Source: Streptomyces sp. NRRL S-350
GTDB taxonomy: Bacteria > Actinomycetota > Actinomycetes > Streptomycetales > Streptomycetaceae
DNA: 43,896 bases
Reading direction: 5' to 3'
NCBI RefSeq assembly: GCF_000719705.1
Contig: NZ_JOHO01000057.1
Coordinates: forward strand, 1 to 43,896
Below, in pieces: positions 9,684 to 17,880 of the stretch; within the stretch, counting starts at the first letter, position 1, and every line of letters begins with the position of its first letter. The position numbers and the translations under genes are program-made. Under the pieces are notes generated by a model. It saw only the letters and a list, made by a program, of their open reading frames with translations, searched no databases and had not been told where the DNA came from.

Positions 9684-9687
<4 letters not shown>
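7747..9687 (+). CDS. livM: Branched-chain amino-acid ABC transporter, permease LivM (long form)
   Basis: The second permease subunit. The LivM core lies at about residues 315-630, starting near ILIFATVALGLNIVVGLAGL, with the conserved LRLRGDYLAIVTLGFGEIFR, MGINGFRLKLLAFALGA and MRVRPEGLIPNRRR motifs. At 646 residues it is far longer than the 425 residues of E. coli LivM. The extra N-terminal ~315 residues hold several additional hydrophobic segments with no motif I recognise. Start is GTG at 7747, overlapping the livH stop; an ATG at 7756 is possible. The stop overlaps the livG start by 3 nt. Confidence 0.94.
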
Positions 9688-11245
<1,558 letters not shown>

Positions 11246-11263
11246 CCCCACCACACGCGACGA

Positions 11264-11295
11264 AGGGCCCGGCAGACGTCGATCCGCCGGGCCCT
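11264..11295. terminator. Bidirectional hairpin between livF and the ANTAR regulator
   Basis: agggcccggc (11264-11273) pairs perfectly with 11286-11295 around a 12-nt loop. The two flanking genes converge, so it can end both transcripts. Confidence 0.75.
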
Positions 11296-11317
11296 CTCGC
11301 CCATCCGCTCACCCGGA

Positions 11318-11974
11318 CTACTCGGCCGAGCCCTCGTCCGCCTTCTTGCGGTCCTGGGCCTCGCCCTCCTCGATGACCGCCTCGGCCACCGCGGCCATCG
11401 TCATCCGCCGGTCCATCGACGTCTTCTGGATCCACCGGAACGCGGCAGGCTCGTTCAGCCCGAACTTGGTCTGCAGCACACCCTTCGCCCGGTCCACCAG
11501 CTTCCGGGTCTCCAGCCGCTGGGTGAGATCCCCGATCTCCTTCTCCAACGCCCGCATCTCGGTGTGCCGCGACACCGCCATCTCGATCGCCGGCACCAGA
11601 TCCGCCTTCGAGAACGGCTTGACGATGTACGCCATCGCCCCGGCGTCCCGAGCCCGGTCCACCAGCTCCCGCTGCGAGAACGCCGTCAGCATCAGCACCG
11701 GCGCCAGGTGCTTCTCGTGGATCTGCTCGGCCGCGGACAGCCCGTCCAGCACCGGCATCTTCACGTCGAAGATCGCGAGGTCCGGCTTCAGCTCCTCCAC
11801 GAGCCTCACCGCCGTCTCCCCGTCCCCCGCCTCGCCGACGACGGTGTAACCCTCCTCCTCCAGCATCTCCTTCAGATCGAGGCGGATCAGCGCCTCGTCC
11901 TCGGCGATCACGATCCGGGTGATCTGGGGCGTATCGGTCTCAAGCGGCTGTGCCTGCTCGTCGGCGGTGCTCAC
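11318..11974 (-). CDS. pdtaR: ANTAR-domain response regulator (PdtaR/AmiR-NasT type)
   Basis: A 218-residue two-domain regulator. The receiver domain spans about residues 18-135, with the acidic pair Glu25-Asp26, phospho-acceptor Asp70 in LAIFDVKMP, and the switch Thr and Lys in MLTAFS and IVKPFS. A coiled-coil linker leads into a C-terminal ANTAR RNA-binding domain (about 150-205; LVDRAKGVLQTKFGLNEP). ANTAR regulators act as transcription antiterminators by binding paired stem-loops in mRNA leaders. The GTG at 11974 has TAGGAG upstream and matches the family length; an in-frame upstream start at 12004 lacks one. No sensor kinase is adjacent, so it is an orphan here, as in other streptomycetes. 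Confidence 0.93.
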   Translation of the reverse strand: MSTADEQAQPLETDTPQITRIVIAEDEALIRLDLKEMLEEEGYTVVGEAGDGETAVRLVEELKPDLAIFDVKMPVLDGLSAAEQIHEKHLAPVLMLTAFSQRELVDRARDAGAMAYIVKPFSKADLVPAIEMAVSRHTEMRALEKEIGDLTQRLETRKLVDRAKGVLQTKFGLNEPAAFRWIQKTSMDRRMTMAAVAEAVIEEGEAQDRKKADEGSAE

Positions 11975-12070
11975 GGGGCTCCTAGTTCCGGCGGGGTACT
12001 GCATGCACGAGGGTACCTAGACACGGTATGTTTGAGACACGACGGCAAGGCATTGGCCTTCAAATCGTAG

Positions 12071-12145
12071 GCCCCGATAGCCCAATTGGCATGAGGCAAT
12101 GGTCTCAAACACCATACAGTGTGGGTTCGAATCCCACTCGGGGCA
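12071..12145 (+). tRNA. tRNA with CAA (Leu) anticodon and a short variable loop
   Basis: Complete 75-nt cloverleaf. The acceptor stem GCCCCGA pairs with TCGGGGC and is followed by discriminator A73. The D-arm stem is GCC/GGC with TTGG in the loop. The anticodon stem ATGGT/ACCAT closes the 7-nt loop CTCAAAC, giving anticodon CAA, which reads UUG (Leu). The T-arm is GTGGG-TTCGAAT-CCCAC. CCA is not encoded. The variable loop is only 5 nt (ACAGT), so the body is class I, whereas bacterial tRNA-Leu is class II with a long arm. The D-arm and first half of the anticodon arm resemble tRNA-Trp as I remember it. Amino-acid identity is therefore uncertain, though G1-C72 and A73 suit leucine. Confidence 0.85.
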
Positions 12146-12245
12146 CTTTCCTTCCAATCGAAGGATCTCGCCAGTCGGAAGCGGCTGGTGATCTCCGTCG
12201 GTTCGAGTGAAGTTTCGGCCGTTCGTCGGACACGCCCGAAATCTT

Positions 12246-12269
12246 CGTACACGCTCGTTCGCGTGTACG
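12246..12269. other. 9-bp hairpin/palindrome downstream of the tRNA
   Basis: cgtacacgc (12246-12254) pairs perfectly with 12261-12269 around a 6-nt loop. It lies 100 nt downstream of the tRNA with no gene in between. It could end the tRNA transcript or be part of decayed sequence. Confidence 0.4.
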
Positions 12270-12297
12270 AGTCCTCCGTTCGCGAGCAAGCCGTCCC

Positions 12298-12482
12298 AAC
12301 TGGACGACCAAGACCGTCCGGGGCGAGGTCCGCCGCTACGAGTACCCGCGCTACTTCTTCACCGATACCTCGGCCGACATCATCAGCCTCTTCACCGCCA
12401 CCCTCGACGCCGTCGGTGTCCAGTGGAAGGCCGTCTCCGCTCCAAAGGCGCCACGAACGTCTCCATTACCCCCAAGTACTGA
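12298..12482 (+). pseudogene. Remnant of an actinobacterial LAGLIDADG-like family protein
   Basis: Frame 1 from 12298 reads NWTTKTVRGEVRRYEYPRYF and continues FTDTSADIISLFTATLDAVG before running off the match near 12432. The reading frame then shifts, and the end SKGATNVSITPKY with TGA at 12480-12482 lies in another frame. From memory, this combination (NWTTK...YEYPRYFF...PKY-stop) is the C-terminal part of a common actinobacterial protein family with LAGLIDADG-like features. Here it has no start, lacks the N-terminal two-thirds, carries a frameshift, and seems to have lost a segment before the PKY end. It is a decayed gene next to a tRNA. The family name is my recollection, not verified. Confidence 0.5.
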
Positions 12483-12516
12483 CGGCGGCGCGGCCGCCCG
12501 AAGGGCCGCGCCGCCG
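12483..12516 (-). terminator. 13-bp hairpin terminator after pyk
   Basis: cggcggcgcggcc (12483-12495) pairs perfectly with 12504-12516 around an 8-nt loop. It begins 7 nt beyond the pyk stop codon on the minus strand. Confidence 0.8.
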
Positions 12517-12523
12517 GGGAACG

Positions 12524-13954
12524 TCAGGCGTCCAACGTCCCCACGTGGTGGACGCGGACGAGGTTGGTGGAGCCGGCGAGGCCCGGGGGCGATCCGGCGG
12601 TGATGATGACGATGTCGCCCTTCTGGCAGCGGCCGAGGGACAGCAGCGCCGCGTCGACCTGTTCGACCATCTGGTCGGTCGTCTGGGCGAACGGGCCGAG
12701 GAAGGTCTCCACGCCCCAGGTGAGGGCGAGTTGGCTGCGCACCGGCGGCTCGTAGGTGAAGGCGAGGACCGGGATGGGTGAGCGGTAGCGGGTCAACCGG
12801 CGGGCGGTGTCGCCGGATTGGGTGAAGGCGATCAGGTACTTGGCGTGCAGGAAGTCGCCGATCTCGGCGGCCGCGCGGGCGACGGCGCCGCCCTGGGTCC
12901 GCGGCTTGCTGCCGGTGGTCAGCGGGGGCAGGCCGGCGGCCAGGATGTCGTTCTCGGCGGCTTCGATGATCCGGCCCATGGTCTTGACCGTCTCGACCGG
13001 GTACTTGCCGACGGAGGTCTCGCCGGAGAGCATCACCGCGTCCGTGCCGTCGAGCACCGCGTTGGCGACGTCGGAGGCCTCGGCGCGGGTGGGGCGGGAG
13101 GCGTTGATCATCGAGTCGAGCATCTGGGTGGCGACGATGACCGGCTTGGCGTTGCGCCGGGCGAGCTTGATGGCGCGCTTCTGGACGAGCGGGACCTGTT
13201 CGAGGGGCATCTCCACGCCCAGGTCGCCTCGGGCCACCATGATGCCGTCGAAGGCGTCGACGACGGATTCGAGGTTGTCGACCGCCTGCGGCTTCTCGAT
13301 CTTGGCGATGACCGGGACGTACCGGCCTTCTTCGGCCATGATCCGGTGGACGTCCTCGATGTCGCGTCCGCTGCGGACGAAGGAGAGCGCGATCAGGTCG
13401 GCTCCGGTGCGCAGCGCCCATCGCAGGTCGGCGACGTCCTTGTCGCTGAGTGCGGGGACGGAGACGGCGACGCCGGGGAGGTTGAGGCCCTTGTGGTCGG
13501 AGATGAGGCCGCCTTCGATGACGAGGCAGCGTACGCGGGGTCCGTCGACTTCGATGACCTCCAGGGTGACCCGGCCGTCGTCGACGAGGATGCGTTCGCC
13601 GCGGCTGACGTCGGCGGCGAGTCCGGGGTAGGTGGTTCCGCAGGTGTCCTTGTCCCCGACGACGCCGTTGTCGGTGGAGATGGTGAACTCGTCGCCGCGT
13701 TCGAGTAGTACGGGCCCGTGGGCGAAGGTGTCGAGTCGGATCTTCGGGCCTTGGAGGTCGGCGAGGATGCCGACGCTGCGGCCGGTCTCGTCGGCGGCCT
13801 TGCGGACGCGGCGGTAGCGTTCTTCGTGTTCGGCGTGGGTGCCGTGGCTGAGGTTGAATCGGGCGATGTCCATCCCGGCGTCGACCAGGGATTTGATCTG
13901 GTCGTACGAGTCGGTGGCGGGCCCGAGGGTGCAGACGATTTTTGCTCGGCGCAT
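12524..13954 (-). CDS. pyk: Pyruvate kinase
   Basis: A 476-residue glycolytic enzyme converting phosphoenolpyruvate and ADP to pyruvate and ATP. The N-terminus RRAKIVCTLGPATDSY and FNLSHG are canonical. The active-site signature VIAKIEKPQAVDNLE carries the catalytic Lys. MVARGDLGVEMPLEQVP and ATQMLDSMI form the metal/substrate site, and SGETSVGKYPVE is conserved. Length fits the bacterial type. I use the ATG at 13954, the usual start in the family; no clear ribosome binding site is seen, and an ATG at 13972 would add six residues, so leaderless or weakly initiated translation is possible. It is transcribed alone, toward the tRNA region. Confidence 0.97.
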   Translation of the reverse strand: MRRAKIVCTLGPATDSYDQIKSLVDAGMDIARFNLSHGTHAEHEERYRRVRKAADETGRSVGILADLQGPKIRLDTFAHGPVLLERGDEFTISTDNGVVGDKDTCGTTYPGLAADVSRGERILVDDGRVTLEVIEVDGPRVRCLVIEGGLISDHKGLNLPGVAVSVPALSDKDVADLRWALRTGADLIALSFVRSGRDIEDVHRIMAEEGRYVPVIAKIEKPQAVDNLESVVDAFDGIMVARGDLGVEMPLEQVPLVQKRAIKLARRNAKPVIVATQMLDSMINASRPTRAEASDVANAVLDGTDAVMLSGETSVGKYPVETVKTMGRIIEAAENDILAAGLPPLTTGSKPRTQGGAVARAAAEIGDFLHAKYLIAFTQSGDTARRLTRYRSPIPVLAFTYEPPVRSQLALTWGVETFLGPFAQTTDQMVEQVDAALLSLGRCQKGDIVIITAGSPPGLAGSTNLVRVHHVGTLDA

Positions 13955-14324
13955 AGTGCTGAGACTAGGCATTACCGGCGCGTAACCTCGACGCGGGTCC
14001 GTTCTGCGGGATGACCTTTGGCGTAAGGGGAGTTGAACAATCTGACCCGCCCTCGGACCGGTGTGCGAGCGTCGCTTTCCGCGCCGGTCCTGGCACCTGC
14101 CTTGGGGGTCCGCCGGTCGCCGCCCTCCGGGTCGTCCGCCGATGCGATTCCGTGAAGGGCTGTTCACCCCCGGTTCACCGGAGCTTCCGTTGCCGCTCCC
14201 CGCCCGGCGGGACGCTCGTCACCCCCGGGTGACGGCCCGGCCGTTCCGGGCAACCACCCGGACGACGTAGACGACGTGGGCGACGTCGTGTGGTGAAGTC
14301 GCCTGCGAGGGGGAGGCGTTCGGC
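13955..14324. other. Divergent spacer pyk / binding-type protein
   Basis: 370 bp without a supported gene. It contains an 18-bp interrupted palindrome CGTCACCCCCGGGTGACG at 14217-14234 and a run of GACGACGT-like motifs at about 14260-14290. The promoters of pyk and of the gene starting at 14325 should lie here. Confidence 0.5.
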
Positions 14325-15407
14325 ATGAAACGCGCTCTGGGGGTGGTGGCGGCCCTGGCTCTGCTGGGCGGGGTGGTCTATGCGCTGATCCCCGACGACA
14401 AGGGGCCCGAGGTGGTCACGGTCACCGGCCTGATCGGGTCGGAGAAGCGCGACTTCTTCGACAACCCGGACGTCAAGGCGGAGTTGAGGAAGCGGGGCCT
14501 GGAGGTCCGGGCGGATTCGACCGGTTCCTGGACGATGAGCGAGCAGGCGAAGAGCACCAAGGGGCTGGATTTCGCCTTCCCGGCGAGCGCCGCGCCGGCC
14601 CGGGAGATCCAGCGCAACTGGGAGCTGCAGGACTCGCCGCTGGTGCCGTTCTACTCCCCGCTGGTGATCGTGACGCACGAGTCGACGGCGTTGGTCCTGA
14701 AGCAGAACCAGTTGGCGGACGTGGACGCCAAGGGTGTCTGGACGTTCCGGATGGACCGGTACGTGGAGGGGCTGAGGAGCGGCCTGAAGTGGAAGGACCT
14801 CCAGGGCGCGGCTGCGCACCCGGAGTTGGCGGGCGCGCTGTACGTGTCCACCACGGACCCGGAGAGTTCGTCCTCGGGTGCGATGTACCTGGCGCTGCTG
14901 GCGTACATCGCGAACGGGAGCCAGGTGGTGTCGGACGACGCGGGGGTCGGTGCCGTCCGGGACGTGCTGGCCGCGTCGAACCGGTTGCAGGGCATGCAGA
15001 AGATCAGCAGTGACGAGCCGTTCCGGGACTTCTTCGCGGGGGTGGGGAACATGGTCTTCGCGTACGAGTCGCAGGCCGCCGCGCTGCCGCTGCAGGGCAG
15101 GTCGACGGGGGACATGGTGGTGATGTACCCGGACACCACGGTCCAGTCGGACCACACCCTGGTGGCCCGGACGGACAACGGCCGCAAGTTGGCCGACCTG
15201 CTGGAGAACGACGCGGTGCTGCGCGCGTTGGAGGCGCGCTTCGGCCTGCGCCCGCAGGCCGACCAGGAGGCCTTCTGGAGCCTGGTGAAGGACAAGAAGC
15301 CGTCCTTCGCGCACGACCTGCGCAACGCCGGGTTCAAGCAGGCGACGCTGCCCTCGCTGGACAACCTGCTGAAGCTGACCAACGCGGCGAAGGGGAGCCC
15401 GAAGTGA
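14325..15407 (+). CDS. Exported protein with substrate-binding-like fold
   Basis: A 360-residue protein with an N-terminal hydrophobic segment (about residues 4-22) and no lipobox, so it is anchored or cleaved by signal peptidase I. The body resembles type II extracellular solute-binding proteins: an early TVTGLIGSEKRDFFDNPDV strand-helix, a hinge-like VPFYSPLVIVTHEST, and a late VVMYPDTTVQSDHTLVARTD segment as in molybdate/ABC-type ligand-binding domains. GGGGAGG lies 8 nt before the ATG. No permease or ATPase gene is nearby. Its stop overlaps the next start by 4 nt, so the two are coupled, and they probably act together at the cell surface. The ligand is unknown. Confidence 0.8.
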   Translation: MKRALGVVAALALLGGVVYALIPDDKGPEVVTVTGLIGSEKRDFFDNPDVKAELRKRGLEVRADSTGSWTMSEQAKSTKGLDFAFPASAAPAREIQRNWELQDSPLVPFYSPLVIVTHESTALVLKQNQLADVDAKGVWTFRMDRYVEGLRSGLKWKDLQGAAAHPELAGALYVSTTDPESSSSGAMYLALLAYIANGSQVVSDDAGVGAVRDVLAASNRLQGMQKISSDEPFRDFFAGVGNMVFAYESQAAALPLQGRSTGDMVVMYPDTTVQSDHTLVARTDNGRKLADLLENDAVLRALEARFGLRPQADQEAFWSLVKDKKPSFAHDLRNAGFKQATLPSLDNLLKLTNAAKGSPK

Positions 15408-17056
15408 GCGTCCTGACGAAGCGCCGGAGCCCACTGGTCGCCGCTCTGGCGGCCGTGCTCGTGGCGGTGACCGCCTGCGCCTCGGGTGGCGGCCGCTCCG
15501 GCCCGAAGCCCACGGATCCGCCCGCCGAGACGGCCCGGCCGGGGGTACTGCGCGTCCTGGCCGGCAGTGAACTCCAGGATCTGGCACCGATTTTGGAGGA
15601 CGCCCGGAAGGCCACCGGCGTGACGGTGCAGTTCGCCTGGACGGGCACCTTGGACGGCGCGGACACGGTGTCGGCGGGCCGGGCGGACGGCAGGTACGAC
15701 GCCGTGTGGTTCCCGTCCGACCAGTACCTGCGGCTGGATCCGGTCGGGAAGTCCAAGGTGCTCTCCGAGACCCCGGTGATGGTCTCGCCGGTGGCGATCG
15801 GGGTGCGTTCCTCGACCCTCGCCGACCTGGGCTGGGGCGACGGCTCGAAGGTCACCTGGGCGCAGGTCGGCGATGCCGCCGCGGCCGGCAGGCTGACGTA
15901 CGGGATGGCCGATCCCTCGCGTTCCAACTCCGGGTTCTCCACCCTGGTGGCGGTCGCCTCGGCGTTCTCCAAGGCGGACGCGGCGCTGTCGGAGGCGGAC
16001 GTCCTGAAGGCGACGCCGCAGCTGAAGCAGTTCTTCACCGGCCAGAAGCTGACTTCCGGGTCCTCGGGCTGGTTGGCGCAGGCGTACACCCGTGCGGAGT
16101 CGGGCCTGGTGGGTGCGCTGGTGAACTACGAGTCGGTGCTGCTGTCGCTGAACAGGACGTTGCCGGCGCAGCAGCAGTTGACGGTGGTGCGCCCGCTGGA
16201 CGGCGTGGTGTCGGCGGACTATCCGCTGTCGCTGCTGTCCTCCGCCGCGCCGGACCAGCGCGACGCCTTCCAGCGGCTGACCTCGTACCTGCTCAAGGAG
16301 GAGGTGCAGAAGCGCATCTCCGAGGTGACGCTGCGCCGCCCGGCGACGGCGGGTGTGGCGCCGGCCGCGGGGCTGTCTACGGACCGCCGGCCGGAGTTGC
16401 CGTTCCCGGGCACCCGGGCCGTCGCGGACGGCCTGTTGGCCTCGTACCAGAACGAGCTGCGCCGCCCGTCCCGGACGGTGTACGTGCTGGACACCTCGGG
16501 TTCGATGGAGGGTTCGCGGATCGCGGCGCTGAAGAACGCGCTGGGGCGGTTGACCGGGGCGGACGACACCCGCGGGGTGCGCCGCTTCCGGGACCGCGAG
16601 GAGGTCACCCTGCTCTCGTTCGCGTCCTCGGTGAAGTGGGCGAGGACGCACGTGGTGCCGCCGTCCGGGGGTCAGCCGGGCCCGCAGGCGGAGTTGGCGG
16701 CGATCGACGCGGACGTGCAGTCGCTGTCGGCGACGGGCGGGACGGCGCTGTACGACTCGTTGGAGGAGGCGTACCGGGTGATCGAGCGCCAGCAGGCGGC
16801 GGCGAAGGACGACCGGTTCACCTCGATCGTGCTGATGACCGACGGGGAGAGCAACGCCGGTGCGTCGGACGCCGACTTCAAGCGCTTCCACGATGCGCTC
16901 CCGGCGTGGGAGAAGGCGGTCCCGGTGTTCCCGATCAAGTTCGGGGAGGCGGCGGTGAACCAGTTGCAGGGGGTCGCGGATCTGAGCGGCGGCAAGCTGT
17001 TCGACGGTTCGGGCTCGCTGGACGGGGCGTTCGAGGAGATCCGTGGCTACCAGTGA
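15404..17056 (+). CDS. Lipoprotein: substrate-binding-like domain fused to a VWA domain
   Basis: A 550-residue protein. The signal peptide ends in a lipobox with Cys25 (VTAC), followed by a Gly/Ser/Pro linker. Residues about 45-320 form a solute-binding-type domain (VLRVLAGSELQDLAPILEDA; DAVWFPSDQYL; GMADPSRSNSGFSTL). Residues about 350-545 form a von Willebrand factor A domain with an intact MIDAS site: DTSGSM (DxSxS), the Thr in ATGGTALYDS, and the Asp in MTDGESNAG. VWA domains bind a divalent metal and a partner protein. It sits between a related binding-type protein and a membrane protein with 4- and 14-nt overlaps, implying a surface complex. I infer no transport function, as no permease is present. 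Confidence 0.85.
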   Translation: MSVLTKRRSPLVAALAAVLVAVTACASGGGRSGPKPTDPPAETARPGVLRVLAGSELQDLAPILEDARKATGVTVQFAWTGTLDGADTVSAGRADGRYDAVWFPSDQYLRLDPVGKSKVLSETPVMVSPVAIGVRSSTLADLGWGDGSKVTWAQVGDAAAAGRLTYGMADPSRSNSGFSTLVAVASAFSKADAALSEADVLKATPQLKQFFTGQKLTSGSSGWLAQAYTRAESGLVGALVNYESVLLSLNRTLPAQQQLTVVRPLDGVVSADYPLSLLSSAAPDQRDAFQRLTSYLLKEEVQKRISEVTLRRPATAGVAPAAGLSTDRRPELPFPGTRAVADGLLASYQNELRRPSRTVYVLDTSGSMEGSRIAALKNALGRLTGADDTRGVRRFRDREEVTLLSFASSVKWARTHVVPPSGGQPGPQAELAAIDADVQSLSATGGTALYDSLEEAYRVIERQQAAAKDDRFTSIVLMTDGESNAGASDADFKRFHDALPAWEKAVPVFPIKFGEAAVNQLQGVADLSGGKLFDGSGSLDGAFEEIRGYQ

Positions 17057-17636
17057 CGGGCCCTGGCGGCGGGTGTTGCGGTACCTGGAGTCGGCCCGGA
17101 ACCTGGTGGGCTGTACGGGCGGCGCGATCGGTCTGGGGCTGCACTTCGCCGGGCTGGGCGGGGCGTGGTGGCCGGGCGTGGTGGCGGGGTTGTACGGGGT
17201 GGGCGCGCTGCTGACGCCCGGCCCGGCCGGCCCGGCGTCCGGGGTGTCCGGGGTGTCCCGGGCGTCGGGGCAGCCGCAGGGCGCCGGGCCGGTGTTCCCG
17301 CCGGAGCCGGAACCGGAGCCCGAGCCGGAGCCCGAGCCCGAGCCCGTGGGGAGACCGGCGCCGCCGCCCGAGCCCGATCCGGAGCTGGAGGCGCTGGCCG
17401 CCTATCTGGCCGCCGTGCCCCTGCCGCCGGGCGCCGGGGTGGACGGCCTGCTGGCGGCGCTGCGCGCGGCCGGGCCCGGCCCGGTGGCGGAGCTGATCGT
17501 CCGGCACCGGCTGCCGGTGGCGGTGGCGGGCTACCTGCGGGCGCGGACGTGGCGCCCGTGGGCGGGCCCGGACGCGCCGGATCCGGCGGTTGAGCTGGGT
17601 CGCGAGGTGGCGGGGCTCGGCGCCGAGCTGGCCTGA
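17043..17636 (+). CDS. Small membrane protein with Glu-Pro repeat linker
   Basis: A 197-residue protein. Residues about 20-58 contain two hydrophobic stretches (NLVGCTGGAIGLGLHFAGLG and WWPGVVAGLYGVGALLT), predicted to form a membrane hairpin. A Pro/Gly/Ser segment and a run of about seven Glu-Pro dipeptides (about 87-101) follow, then a C-terminal helical domain containing LEALAAYLAAVPLPPGAGVD. GAGGAG is 5 nt before GTG 17043, and the gene overlaps the VWA gene by 14 nt. Ends at 17636 with a hairpin just after. It probably anchors or organises the two exported partners from the membrane. I do not recognise a named family. Confidence 0.75.
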   Translation: MATSDGPWRRVLRYLESARNLVGCTGGAIGLGLHFAGLGGAWWPGVVAGLYGVGALLTPGPAGPASGVSGVSRASGQPQGAGPVFPPEPEPEPEPEPEPEPVGRPAPPPEPDPELEALAAYLAAVPLPPGAGVDGLLAALRAAGPGPVAELIVRHRLPVAVAGYLRARTWRPWAGPDAPDPAVELGREVAGLGAELA

Positions 17637-17640
17637 GCCC

Positions 17641-17670
17641 GGGGCGGCCGGGCGGCCGGTCGGCCGTCCC
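17641..17670 (+). terminator. Hairpin after the VWA operon
   Basis: GGGGCGGCC (17641-17649) pairs with GGCCGTCCC (17662-17670), including one G-T wobble, 4 nt after the last stop codon of the operon. Confidence 0.6.
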
Positions 17671-17772
17671 CGCTCACCCCGTCCCCGCCCGACTCCGTCA
17701 CGAACGAGTCGCCAAGATCTCACCTCTTGGACAGGTCCGGGGGCTATTCAGCGACCCCGCCCGCACGGCACA

Positions 17773-17800
17773 CTTCTACGCGCGTCCTTCTACGCGCGTC
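17773..17800. repeat. 14-bp perfect tandem duplication upstream of the 5'-nucleotidase
   Basis: cttctacgcgcgtc occurs at 17773-17786 and again at 17787-17800, about 80 bp before the 5'-nucleotidase ATG. It could be a regulator site or a chance duplication. Confidence 0.8.
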
Positions 17801-17880
17801 GACGCCGAGGCGCACACTCACAGTTCCAGAACACCAGTTGACGGCCCATCTGCCGTCGTTCCCACCCGGGAGAGTCGTCC

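Noticed and set aside
12071..12145. Reading the tRNA as a normal class-II tRNA-Leu
   Set aside because: Only five bases lie between the anticodon stem and the T-stem, so a long variable arm is not possible with this sequence.
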